This document shows positions 15,156 to 22,451 of a stretch of 24,349 nucleotides of DNA, piece after piece; within the stretch, counting starts at the first letter, position 1; each line of letters begins with the position of its first letter. The stretch spans positions 1 to 24,349 of the forward strand of contig JASLIH010000473.1 of NCBI GenBank assembly GCA_030152105.1, read 5' to 3'. The stretch is from Actinomycetes bacterium (lineage in GTDB: Bacteria; Actinomycetota; CALGFH01). A program made the position numbers and the translations under genes. The notes beneath the pieces are model-generated. The model made no database searches, was not told the DNA's origin, and saw only the letters and a program-made list of their open reading frames with translations.

Positions 15156-15944
15156 ATGCCCCCTGCCACCAGGAAGAAGACCCGTCGGCTGACCGACGCC
15201 AAGCTGCAGGAGATGCTGGCCCTGACCAGCCACGCCGACAGCGTCGAGCTCAAGCTGACTGTCCCCGACTCCGATCGCAGCGCCACCGTCACCGACCTCG
15301 GCATGGACCCCCTGGAGGCCCAGATCCGCCAGGTGTTCTTCTTCGACACTCCCGACCTGCGCCTCAACAAGCGGGGGGTGGTCGTCCGGGCCCGCCGGGT
15401 CCAGGGCCGCGGCGACGACAGCGTGGTCAAGCTCCGCCCGATCGTCCCCGAGGAGCTGCCCCCCAGCGTCCGCAACGCCAAGACTATGGTGGTCGAGGTC
15501 GACGCCATGCCCGGCGGCTATGTCTGCTCGGCCTCGTTCAAGGGCGCCATCGGCCCCGGCGACGCCGTCAGGCAGGTCGCGGCCGGCGACCGGGCCATCC
15601 GCAAGCTGTACTCCAAGCAGCAACGGGCCTTCTATGCGGCCCACGCCCCCGAAGGCCTGGCAATGGACGACCTGTCGGTCCTGGGGCCGATCAACGTCCT
15701 CAAGCTCAAGTTCACCCCCAAGGGCTACGACCGGCGGATGGTGGCCGAGCTGTGGCTGTACCCCGACGGGGAGCGGATCCTGGAGCTGTCGACCAAATGC
15801 GACCCCAAGGAGGCCTTGCAGGTCGCCGGCGAGGCCCGGGTGTTCCTGGCCGACCGGGGCATCGACCTGTACGGCGAGCAGCAGACCAAGACCAAGACCG
15901 CCCTCGAGTACTTCTCCAGCACGCTCCAGGGGGCCGCCTCCTAG
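15156..15944 (+). CDS. CYTH-like (triphosphate tunnel) domain protein, often labelled adenylate cyclase
   Basis: The 262-residue protein has CYTH-family traits: VELKLTV near residue 30, FDTPDLRLNKRGVVVRARR (63-81) and VVKLR (90-94), which match the FDT, R-R and K-R positions lining the triphosphate tunnel. The usual ExExK is reduced here to SxExK (Ser29, Glu31, Lys33), so catalytic competence is uncertain. Family members include class IV adenylate cyclase and thiamine or inorganic triphosphatases. The start is supported by AAAGGAG at 15143-15149, six bases before ATG. It stands alone between gaps of 107 and 71 bases and offers no context for its substrate. Confidence 0.8.
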   Translation: MPPATRKKTRRLTDAKLQEMLALTSHADSVELKLTVPDSDRSATVTDLGMDPLEAQIRQVFFFDTPDLRLNKRGVVVRARRVQGRGDDSVVKLRPIVPEELPPSVRNAKTMVVEVDAMPGGYVCSASFKGAIGPGDAVRQVAAGDRAIRKLYSKQQRAFYAAHAPEGLAMDDLSVLGPINVLKLKFTPKGYDRRMVAELWLYPDGERILELSTKCDPKEALQVAGEARVFLADRGIDLYGEQQTKTKTALEYFSSTLQGAAS

Positions 15945-15981
15945 GACCGTGTCCCGGCACCCTTCAGGGGGCCGGGCGGCT

Positions 15982-16001
15982 GGGGCCGATCCCCCGGCCC
16001 C
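15982..16001. other. GC-rich hairpin after the CYTH-like gene
   Basis: GGGGCCG (15982-15988) and CGGCCCC (15995-16001) can pair across a 6-base loop, in the 71-base gap between the CYTH-like gene and the methyltransferase gene. There is no T-tract, so it is at best a weak terminator-like or translational element just upstream of the GTG at 16016. In DNA this GC-rich such hairpins also occur by chance. Confidence 0.25.
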
Positions 16002-16015
16002 GGTAAGGTCCGGGG

Positions 16016-16897
16016 GTGCTGGTCTTTCATCTGCGGGCGGCGCGGCGCCGGGCCCGGGCGGCCGCGGTGGCCGAGGCCCTGGCCCTGCTGCATGACCTGG
16101 AGCCGTCGGCCCCGGCCGGGGGGCCGCTGTCAGAGCGCGGCGGGGTGGTCTGGGTCGAGCTGGCCGAGGAGCATCTGGACGCGGCCACGGCCCGGCTCCC
16201 CCGCCTCGGCTACACCACCGCGGTCGACCGGCTCGTCCCGGCCGCCGGGCCGCCCGACCTCTACTGGCGGCGCCGCCCGTGGCGGCTGCTGCGGCTGTAC
16301 ACCGAGGACGCCGCCGGCCACCGGGAACGGGCCCCGGACCGGCGCGAGTTCCTGTTCGAGGCCGGCGGCGGCCCGCCCCGGCCAGTGCGCGGCTACCGCG
16401 GCGGCGGCGGGCCGCTGACCCGCCGCGGCCTGCCCGTGTGCGATTCCCGGCTGCTGGTCAACCTGGTCGCCCCGGCCGGCCCGGGGCGGCTGCTGGACCC
16501 GTTCGCCGGGGTCGGCGGGATCGCCCTCGAGGCCGAGGGGGCCGGCTGGACGACCATCACCGCCGACCTGGACCCGGGCCTGCGCCACGGCCTTGGCCGC
16601 ATCGGCGCCGCCCACCTGGTGGCTGACGCCCGCGCCCTGCCCCTGCGGGCCGGCTCGCTGGACGCCGTCGCCACCGAGCCGCCGTATGACCGGGAGGTCG
16701 GGCCCCTGGCCGATCAGGCCCTGGCCGAGCTGCACCGGCTGCTGCGCCCCGGCGGGGCGGCGGCCGTGCTCTGTGCCGCCTGGCAGGCGGCGGGGTTGCG
16801 GGCCGCCGCGGCCGGGCTCGGCTGGCGGGCCAGCCTCGACTGCCCGGTGGACCGCAAGGGCACCGAGGTGGTGGCGCTGGCCTGGCGGCGGCCCTAG
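16016..16897 (+). CDS. SAM-dependent nucleic-acid methyltransferase-like protein (UPF0020/TRM11-like)
   Basis: The 293-residue protein carries a C-terminal Rossmann methyltransferase domain: motif I DPFAGVGG (161-168), an acidic ADLDP after strand 2, DARALPL after strand 3, and motif IV EPPYDRE (221-227), resembling the D/N-PPY of RNA and DNA amino-methyltransferases. The RLLDPFAGVGGIALEA arrangement resembles TRM11/UPF0020 tRNA guanine methyltransferases. The N-terminal 120 residues could be a THUMP-like or other RNA-binding part but show no clear motif. Substrate unknown. The GTG at 16016 is the first start in frame, with AAGG at 16005. The stop overlaps the convergent methyltransferase in CTAG. 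Confidence 0.78.
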   Translation: MLVFHLRAARRRARAAAVAEALALLHDLEPSAPAGGPLSERGGVVWVELAEEHLDAATARLPRLGYTTAVDRLVPAAGPPDLYWRRRPWRLLRLYTEDAAGHRERAPDRREFLFEAGGGPPRPVRGYRGGGGPLTRRGLPVCDSRLLVNLVAPAGPGRLLDPFAGVGGIALEAEGAGWTTITADLDPGLRHGLGRIGAAHLVADARALPLRAGSLDAVATEPPYDREVGPLADQALAELHRLLRPGGAAAVLCAAWQAAGLRAAAAGLGWRASLDCPVDRKGTEVVALAWRRP

Positions 16898-17517
16898 CCG
16901 GCCGGGCGGTCCCCGCGGACAGCGAAGCCGACGTGCTGGCCGCGGAAGTTGAGGGCGAAGAACTCGGGCTGCAGGCCCAGTCCCCTGGCGTGGCCGACCA
17001 GCCACATGAACCAGTTCTGGCCGGGACCGGGGCCGGCCGGCTCGTCGACCACACAGCAGGGCAGGACGACACAGCTGTTGCCGGCCTCGGCCACGGAGTC
17101 GAGCACGGCCAGGTTGCAGCCGTGGGCGTGGAGCGCGACCAGCAGGTCGTAGCGCCGGCCGAGGGCGGGCCCGAACGGGACCCGGCGGCGGGCCACCTGG
17201 TCCGCGTCGCCCAGCCGGACCCGCCGCCCGGTGGTCAGGTCCCGGTAGCGGGGCGGGAGCGGCTGGTCGACCGGGTCGACCACCTCGGCCTGGAACCCGG
17301 CCCGGCCCAGGTGGTGGGTGAGCAGCCCCTTGCCGCCGCCGACGTCGGCCACCGTGCACGGCGGGAACTGGCCGGCGATCCAGCCGGCGAGGAGCTGGAA
17401 CCGGAACTTCTTCATCTTGGGCAGGTCGTCCCCGGAGCGCCGCCCGCCGGCGGCCGCCCCGGGCGGCACCAGCCCGAGCTCCTCCAGCGACGGCGGCGGC
17501 GGGTAGCGGTGGGTCAT
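16894..17517 (-). CDS. SAM-methyltransferase-fold protein of the LHAC-motif type
   Basis: The 207-residue protein has a glycine-rich SAM loop ADVGGGKGLLTHHL near residue 57, and LLVALHAHGCNLAVLDS at about 124-140, which matches the 'LHACG/D' motif of the methyltransferase-like family that includes METTL25-type proteins. A Cys-Cys pair (VLPCCVVDE) follows. Substrate unknown. The first ~40 residues are Pro/Gly-rich and probably disordered. The ATG at 17517 has GGGAG almost adjacent, so the spacing is poor and a later start is possible. It lies 40 bases downstream of the M50 protease gene on the same strand and may be co-transcribed. Confidence 0.72.
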   Translation of the reverse strand: MTHRYPPPPSLEELGLVPPGAAAGGRRSGDDLPKMKKFRFQLLAGWIAGQFPPCTVADVGGGKGLLTHHLGRAGFQAEVVDPVDQPLPPRYRDLTTGRRVRLGDADQVARRRVPFGPALGRRYDLLVALHAHGCNLAVLDSVAEAGNSCVVLPCCVVDEPAGPGPGQNWFMWLVGHARGLGLQPEFFALNFRGQHVGFAVRGDRPAG

Positions 17518-17557
17518 CTCCCGTCCGGCAACGACCCGTGCGGGGTGGTTGTTCCGC

Positions 17558-18685
17558 TCAGGCCACGGCCCGGGCGTGGAAGCCCTGGGTCGCCCTGGCC
17601 AGGTCGGAGGTGGTGATCAGGCCGAGCAGCTGGCCGCCGTCGACCACAGCGGCGACCGTCCGGTCGTTGGCCAGCCGGCCCGCCAGATCGGTGACCGGCT
17701 GGTCGGGAGCGACCAGGACCAGCGCCGACATGGGGATGGCGACGTCGCCGGCGCGGACGAGATGGCGCCGGTCCATCGGGACGGCGTACAGCGCGGCCGC
17801 GGTGACCACCCCGGCCGGGTGGCCGTCGAAGGTCCGCAGGGGCAGGGCGGCCGCCCGCCACGGCTGGACGTAGTTCCGCAGGAAGGCGTCGACCGTGAAC
17901 CAGGCCGGGGCGGTCGTCGGGACCGGGGTCATGACCTGGCCGGCCCGCAGCTCGCTCAGCTCCGAGCGCAGGACCGCCTGGTCGCGCTCCTGGCGGGCCG
18001 CGGTGACCAGGAAGAAGCCGACCAGCGACGTCCACAGGGTCCCGATCCCCCAGCCGGTAAGGGTGCCGAGGAGGCCGTAGGCGACCAGGCCGGCGCCGAC
18101 CCAGACCCCGGCCCTGGTGGCGGTGACCGAGGCCCGGACGCGGCTCCCGTGGCGGCGCCAGAGCAGGCCGCGAAGCACTCGCCCGCCGTCCAGGGGGGCG
18201 GCCGGGAGCAGGTTGAACAGGGCCAGGACGGTGTTGACGACAGCCAGCCAGGCGGCGATGGCCACGGCGACGGCCGGGCCGCCGAGCAGGACCAGGGCGA
18301 ACGCGACCAGCCCGAAGGCCACCGCCAGGGCCAGGCTGACGGCCGGGCCGACAATCGCCACCCGGAGCTCGTCGCGAGGGCTGGCCGGCTCGTCCTCGAG
18401 CTGGGCGACCCCGCCGAGCAGCCACAGGGTGATACCCCGGACCCGCAGCCCGGCCCGCCGGGCGACCAGGGCGTGACCGATCTCATGGGCCAGCAGCGAG
18501 CCGAGGAACAGCCCGGCGCCGGCCGCGCCGGCCAGCCAGTAGGCGGCCGGGGCGAGCCCCGGGACCTCGACCGGCAGCAGCCGCCCGGCCAGCGACCAGG
18601 CGATCAGCAACGCGATGAGCAGGGCGCTCCAGCTGGCCCCGACGGGGATCCCGGCGATGCGGCCGAAGCGAAGACTCGCGGTCAT
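17558..18685 (-). CDS. Site-2-type (M50) intramembrane metalloprotease with CBS domains
   Basis: The 375-residue protein has multiple membrane segments in the first 235 residues, the zinc-binding HEIGH (67-71) in a hydrophobic helix, and the second active-site motif PLDGG (164-168), with the Asp ligand in NLLPAAPLDGGR. The cytoplasmic C-terminus (about 245-375) contains two CBS-like repeats, including VMTPVPTT and a final VVDGGQLLGLITTSDLARA, which in other proteins bind adenine nucleotides. It should cleave a membrane-spanning substrate, often an anti-sigma factor or a signal-peptide remnant; none is encoded nearby. GGAG lies about 10 bases before the ATG. A CsoR/RcnR-like palindrome lies upstream. 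Confidence 0.92.
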   Translation of the reverse strand: MTASLRFGRIAGIPVGASWSALLIALLIAWSLAGRLLPVEVPGLAPAAYWLAGAAGAGLFLGSLLAHEIGHALVARRAGLRVRGITLWLLGGVAQLEDEPASPRDELRVAIVGPAVSLALAVAFGLVAFALVLLGGPAVAVAIAAWLAVVNTVLALFNLLPAAPLDGGRVLRGLLWRRHGSRVRASVTATRAGVWVGAGLVAYGLLGTLTGWGIGTLWTSLVGFFLVTAARQERDQAVLRSELSELRAGQVMTPVPTTAPAWFTVDAFLRNYVQPWRAAALPLRTFDGHPAGVVTAAALYAVPMDRRHLVRAGDVAIPMSALVLVAPDQPVTDLAGRLANDRTVAAVVDGGQLLGLITTSDLARATQGFHARAVA

Positions 18686-18723
18686 CTACAACGACTCCTC
18701 GAAGACTTTTCCACAGGTACAGG

Positions 18724-18739
18724 ATACCCCTAGGGGGTA
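18724..18739. promoter_or_regulatory. CsoR/RcnR-like metal-responsive operator candidate upstream of the M50 protease
   Basis: TACCCC (18725-18730), a TA centre, and GGGGGTA (18733-18739) form a near-perfect inverted repeat of the TAC-C-run/G-run-GTA type recognised by CsoR/RcnR-family repressors, with one extra G on the right side. On the minus strand TATCCT (18726-18721) directly adjoins it and could be a -10 box of the protease gene, though no good -35 was seen. No CsoR-type gene is in the window. Confidence 0.45.
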
Positions 18740-18789
18740 AATAGGACGTAAGGCCCAGCGGCGACGCGGGGGGACTGGCTCGACCCCGG

Positions 18790-18839
18790 TTGACCCACCG
18801 GCCCCTGGTCCCACACTATTGTTTGAACAGTCAGTCAAA
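18790..18839 (+). promoter_or_regulatory. Putative promoter and TetR-like operator of the FAD oxidoreductase gene
   Basis: TTGACC (18790-18795) and CACTAT (18814-18819), 18 bases apart, form a plausible promoter. Just downstream TTTGA (18822-18826) and TCAAA (18835-18839) are an inverted repeat around ACAGTCAG, similar in style to TetR-family operators. It sits between +1 and the ribosome-binding site, where a repressor would block transcription. Both elements are imperfect. Confidence 0.4.
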
Positions 18840-18848
18840 GGAGATGGC

Positions 18849-20456
18849 ATGGGCGCTTCGACCGTGGCCGCGACCCTCGGGCAGGTCGGCCTGCCCGCTC
18901 CCCTGCCCGAGCTGGCCGCCCGCACCTGGGACGTCGTGGTGGTCGGCGGCGGCCACAACGGCCTGACCGCCGCCGCCTACCTGGCCAGGGCGGGCCGGTC
19001 GGTGCTGGTCCTGGAACGCCGCGAGCGCCTCGGCGGCGCCTGCACCCTGGAGCAGCCCTTCGCCGACCCCGGCTACCTGGTCAGCCCCTGCGCCTATGTG
19101 GTCGGCCTGCTCGACCAGACGGTGGTCGACGAGCTGGGCCTGGAAGGCTACGGCTACCGGGTGTTCGTGGCCGACCCCAACCTGTGGGTCCCGTTCGCCG
19201 ACGGCACCTCGGTGGCCCAGTTCGTCGACCACGACCGGACCGTGGCCCACCTGCGGGCCAACCGCTTCTCCGAGCGCGACATCCAGGGGATGCTCGACTA
19301 CGAGGACATGTTCGACCGGCTGCGCCTGGCCCTGCGGACCGGGCCCGATGGCGACACCTGGCAGGGCGACGCCCCGACCCGCGACCAGCTCGAGAAGCGA
19401 CTGGGCCATGACCCCGAGCTGATCTCGGTGCTGTTCGAGGAGTCGATCGCCGACACTCTCGACCGCTACGTGGACGACCAGCGGATGAAGGACGCCCTGT
19501 ACGGCCAGGGGGTCATCGGCGCCTGGGCCGGCCCCAAGGACCCGGGCACCGCCTCCATCAAGCTCATGCACTACCAGGGCGACCTGGGTGGCCAGGGCCC
19601 GCTGTGGGGGTACGTCGAGGGCGGGATGGGCCGGATCTCGTTCGCTATCGCCCAGGCGGCCCGCGACCTCGGCGCCCAGCTGGCCACCGGGGTGCCGGTG
19701 GCCGAGATCCTGCCCACCGAGGGGGTGCGGCTGGAGGGTGGCGAGCTGATCCGGGCGGCCACGGTCGTCTCCAACGCCGACCCCCGGCGGACCCTCGGCC
19801 TGGTCGACCCCGAGCTCGTGCCCGGCGACTACCAGGCCCGGATCGACGGCTGGCAGGTCCGCTCGCCGGTGGTGAAGCTGAACGCCGCCCTGCACCGGCT
19901 GCCCCGCTTCCCGGCCGCCGCCGGGGCCGGGTTCGAGGCCCACCGGGCCATGGTCGACGTGACCCGCGGCCTGGACGCCGCCCAGGAGGCGTTCGCCGAC
20001 GCCGAGCGGGGCGTGCCCAACATCGGCTTCGCCGAGGTCTACTTCCAGACCGCCTACGACCCGACCGTCGCCCCCGACGGCAAGCACCTGGTCAGCGTGT
20101 TCGCCCAGTACGCGCCCTACAGCCTGGCCGAGGGCACCTGGGACAGCCGCCGGGCCGAGATCGGCCGCCTGATCCTTGACGCCATGGCCGAGTTCGCCCC
20201 CGACCTGCCCGACTGCGTCGCCGAGTACGAGGTCCTCGGCCCGCCCGACATCGAGCAGCGGATCGGCCTCACCGGCGGCCACATCTTCCAGGGCGAGACC
20301 ATGCCCGACCAGATGTGGGAGCACCGCCTCACCCCCCGCACCCCGGTTCCCGGCCTCTACCTGTGCGGCGCCGCCACCCACCCGGCCGGTTCGGTGATCG
20401 CCCTCAACGGCCGCAACGCCGCCATGGCCGTCCTCACCGACACCACCCCGGCCTGA
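18849..20456 (+). CDS. Phytoene-dehydrogenase/PYROXD2-like FAD-dependent oxidoreductase
   Basis: The 535-residue protein starts with an FAD-binding Rossmann motif (VVVGGGHNGLTAAAYLARAG, about 30-49) and ERRERLGGAC (56-65), and ends with GLYLCGAATHPAGSVIALNGRNAA, the C-terminal FAD contact typical of the phytoene desaturase/amine oxidase superfamily. Middle segments (GYLVSPCAYVVGLLD, HLRANRFSERDIQGML, WGYVEGGMGRISFAIA) match the branch related to PYROXD2, not carotenoid desaturases with their usual neighbours; no crtB-like gene is nearby. The substrate is unknown. The start at 18849 has AAAGGAG five bases upstream; the frame is open 30 bases further but without a signal. It stands alone and converges on the permease remnant. 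Confidence 0.88.
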   Translation: MGASTVAATLGQVGLPAPLPELAARTWDVVVVGGGHNGLTAAAYLARAGRSVLVLERRERLGGACTLEQPFADPGYLVSPCAYVVGLLDQTVVDELGLEGYGYRVFVADPNLWVPFADGTSVAQFVDHDRTVAHLRANRFSERDIQGMLDYEDMFDRLRLALRTGPDGDTWQGDAPTRDQLEKRLGHDPELISVLFEESIADTLDRYVDDQRMKDALYGQGVIGAWAGPKDPGTASIKLMHYQGDLGGQGPLWGYVEGGMGRISFAIAQAARDLGAQLATGVPVAEILPTEGVRLEGGELIRAATVVSNADPRRTLGLVDPELVPGDYQARIDGWQVRSPVVKLNAALHRLPRFPAAAGAGFEAHRAMVDVTRGLDAAQEAFADAERGVPNIGFAEVYFQTAYDPTVAPDGKHLVSVFAQYAPYSLAEGTWDSRRAEIGRLILDAMAEFAPDLPDCVAEYEVLGPPDIEQRIGLTGGHIFQGETMPDQMWEHRLTPRTPVPGLYLCGAATHPAGSVIALNGRNAAMAVLTDTTPA

Positions 20457-20479
20457 CCGTACGTCGCCGGACGGTTGGG

Positions 20480-20856
20480 TCAGCCCTTCTCGGCGCCGCT
20501 GGTGGGGCCCTCGACCAGGGAGGCGTTCGGTGGCGAAGAGCAGCACGATGATCGGGAGGGTGAGGATCACCGAGCCGGCCATCAGGGTGGTCGGCCCCGA
20601 TGGCGTTGATGATGCCGAGCTCGGGGTTGAGCATGATCTGCCAGACGAAGGTGACCGCCACCACCGGGGCCACGTACGGCAGCAGCGTCGAACAGCCGGG
20701 ACCTGAGGTTGCCCAGGCGCAGGTCCTGGAAGGCGATCACGATGGTCCACAGGATCGGCACGACCACCATCACCAGCACCACGACCAGCGTTGGCGACAG
20801 CAGCGCCAGCCCGGCCCGGGCCTCCCGCTGGGCCAGGGTCGGCCCGCGCCGCCCCG
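20480..20856 (-). pseudogene. Collapsed remnant of two sugar ABC permease genes (MalF-type then MalG-type)
   Basis: Three pieces in different frames read leftward from the binding-protein stop. Piece 1 (about 20856-20690) is the N-terminus and first helix of a MalF-type permease (GLALLSPTLVVVLVMVVVPI). Piece 2 (about 20685-20595) is a mid-protein MalF segment (LLPYVAPVVAVTFVWQIMLN, then PELGIINAIGA). Piece 3 (about 20602-20480) is the C-terminus of a MalG-type permease (TTLMAGSVILTLPIIVLLFA, then after one more frame change LVEGPTSGAEKG and TGA). About 375 bases replace the roughly 1.7 kb expected for two permeases, and the EAA loops are missing. The expected start next to the binding-protein stop reads GTA where GTG would be expected. 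No functional permease can be made. Confidence 0.85.
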
Positions 20857-22248
20857 TTACTGGATCGACTGCGCGATCTCCTCGACGTCGGCCTGGGCCT
20901 GCTTGGCCGCCGCGTCCGCGGTCAGCTTCCCCGAGATCCCCGACGCCAGCGCCTTGGGGATGGGCAGCTCGGCCAGCTGGGCGCCGACCAGGCGGCCCTG
21001 GCCCTGCTCGAAGCCCCAGCGGCTCATGGTGTCGGTGCTCTTGGTCAGGGCCGTCAGCACCTCTGGGGGATAGAAGTCGGAGAGCGGCGCCTTGGTGTCG
21101 ACACCGGCTTCGAGCTTGTGCCAGGCGTCGATGTACTCGGTGGGGTTGTCCTTGGTGCCGGCCCGGACGGGGAACTTGCCCTCGGGCGCGAACGAGAGCC
21201 ACCTGATGTAGCCGTCGCTCATCATGTACTCGACGAACTTCTTGGCCGGCTCGGTGTTGCCGTCCTTGATGATCGAGAAGTTGGTGACCTCACCGAACTG
21301 GGTCGGCTCGGCGCCGCTGGGCCCCTTGATGGCGGTGACGACACCGCTGTGCTGGGCAAGGAACGTCTTGTCGTCGCGGCACTCGCTGCAGGTCGGCAGG
21401 GCGTCGTTGCGCAGCCCGGCCAGCTCGTCGAGCAGGAACGACGACCAGATGACCATCCCGGCCTTGCCGGCGAAGTAGGCGGCCCGGGTGGTGTCGGCGT
21501 CCTGGCCGCCCTCGGTCGAGCCGTGGTTGATGAGGTCGCTGTAGAACTGGAAGGTCTGCACGCACGGCGGGGTGGTCAGCTGGAGGTTGCCCCGGTCGTC
21601 GGTGAGCTGGCAGCCGTTGGCGAGGGCGAAGTACTCGAAGGTCTGCTGGGTGAAGCCGTCGGCGGCCTTGGTGGCGGCGACGATCCCGGCCATGCCCGAC
21701 TTGTTGAGCTTGGTCGCCGCGGCCTGGATCTTCTCGAAGGTGTCGGGCGTCTCCAGCCCCTCCTTGTCGAACAGGTCCTTGCGGTAGACCAGCAGCTGGG
21801 TCCAGGTGTCGGCCGGGACGCTGACCGGTTTGCCGTCGCTGTCGACCAGGGACAGGGCCCGCTTGGAGAAGGTGTCGCGGCCCAGGCTCTCGATCACCGC
21901 GTTGGCGGCGTCGCTGTCGGCCAGGTCGTCGGCGGCCAGGCTGTGGGCGAAGCCGAGCGACAACGAGCCCAGCACGTCGGGCAGGGTGCCGGCGGCGCTG
22001 GCCGACTGGATCTGGGTGGCCAGCTGGTCCTCGGCGATCGTGACCAGCTTCACCTGGACGCCGCTCTTCTGCTGGAAGTCGTCGACGATCCCCTGGAGGA
22101 TCTTGACCCGCTCGGCGTTGTCCTCGGCCGACCAGAACGTGATCGACTTGGCGCCGCTGTCATCGCCCTCATCGCCGCCGCCGCCACACCCGGCCGCGGC
22201 CAGCAGCAGGCAGGCGATCAACGGGGCCAGAAGACGTCGGGGCTTCAT
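20857..22248 (-). CDS. Extracellular sugar-binding lipoprotein (MalE/UgpB-type, family 1 solute-binding protein)
   Basis: The 463-residue protein begins with a lipoprotein signal (MKPRRLLAPLIACLLL) ending in AAAGC, lipidated Cys at 21, then a Gly/Asp-rich linker. The mature part has family-1 solute-binding features: ITFWSAEDNAERVKILQGIV at the N-terminus, DVLGSLSLGFAHSLAADDLA, VPADTWTQLLVYRKDLFDKE, and KAGMVIWSSFLLDELAG before the C-terminal lobe. It would bind an oligosaccharide or glycerol-phosphodiester-like ligand outside the membrane. GGGAGGAG precedes the ATG. Its permease partners are decayed directly downstream, so it is either an orphan, a partner for transporters elsewhere, or in early decay. 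The frame itself is intact. Confidence 0.9.
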   Translation of the reverse strand: MKPRRLLAPLIACLLLAAAGCGGGGDEGDDSGAKSITFWSAEDNAERVKILQGIVDDFQQKSGVQVKLVTIAEDQLATQIQSASAAGTLPDVLGSLSLGFAHSLAADDLADSDAANAVIESLGRDTFSKRALSLVDSDGKPVSVPADTWTQLLVYRKDLFDKEGLETPDTFEKIQAAATKLNKSGMAGIVAATKAADGFTQQTFEYFALANGCQLTDDRGNLQLTTPPCVQTFQFYSDLINHGSTEGGQDADTTRAAYFAGKAGMVIWSSFLLDELAGLRNDALPTCSECRDDKTFLAQHSGVVTAIKGPSGAEPTQFGEVTNFSIIKDGNTEPAKKFVEYMMSDGYIRWLSFAPEGKFPVRAGTKDNPTEYIDAWHKLEAGVDTKAPLSDFYPPEVLTALTKSTDTMSRWGFEQGQGRLVGAQLAELPIPKALASGISGKLTADAAAKQAQADVEEIAQSIQ

Positions 22249-22314
22249 CGCGCTCCTCCCAGCTTCGAACTAGCGCCTTCATTCCCACCAGACCGGACCA
22301 CGAGAGCTGGGGTA

Positions 22315-22326
22315 GAACGCTCGTTC
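22315..22326. promoter_or_regulatory. Inverted repeat in the divergent binding-protein/DoxX region
   Basis: GAACG and CGTTC flank a CT centre (GAACGCTCGTTC), a form common among TetR-family operators. It lies 67 bases upstream of the binding-protein ATG and 126 bases upstream of the DoxX ATG. Assignment to either gene is open. Confidence 0.35.
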
Positions 22327-22370
22327 GGCGCACCGTAGCAGCCGGTTCTGAGCCAGCACAAGGCATCCTC

Positions 22371-22386
22371 CACGGCCCCGGCCGTG
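22371..22386. repeat. 16-bp GC-rich inverted repeat
   Basis: CACGGCC and GGCCGTG are perfect reverse complements around CC, in the same 203-base divergent region. It could be an operator; a two-base centre is too tight for a normal RNA hairpin unless the top pair opens. Chance is possible in DNA this rich in GC. Confidence 0.3.
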
Positions 22387-22409
22387 CCCAGGGACCGGCG
22401 AGGGAGTAC

Positions 22410-22423
22410 GTTGCTTTCGCAAC
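22410..22423. promoter_or_regulatory. Inverted repeat upstream of the DoxX-like gene
   Basis: GTTGC and GCAAC flank TTTC (GTTGCTTTCGCAAC), 28 bases before the ATG of the DoxX-like gene and next to its ribosome-binding site. It could be an operator or a small leader hairpin affecting translation start. It is less GC-rich than its surroundings, which argues a little against chance. Confidence 0.35.
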
Positions 22424-22451
22424 TTTGTCCCCTTGGCGAGGAGGGTTCCAA

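Noticed and set aside
18831..20750. A 639-codon leftward open frame opposite the FAD oxidoreductase
   Set aside because: Only its first part (about 20602-20530) has meaning, as one piece of the permease remnant; the rest is an antisense shadow.
20791..22338. A 515-codon rightward open frame opposite the MalE-type binding protein
   Set aside because: Low-complexity antisense shadow; the minus-strand gene has a signal peptide, ribosome-binding site and domain pattern.
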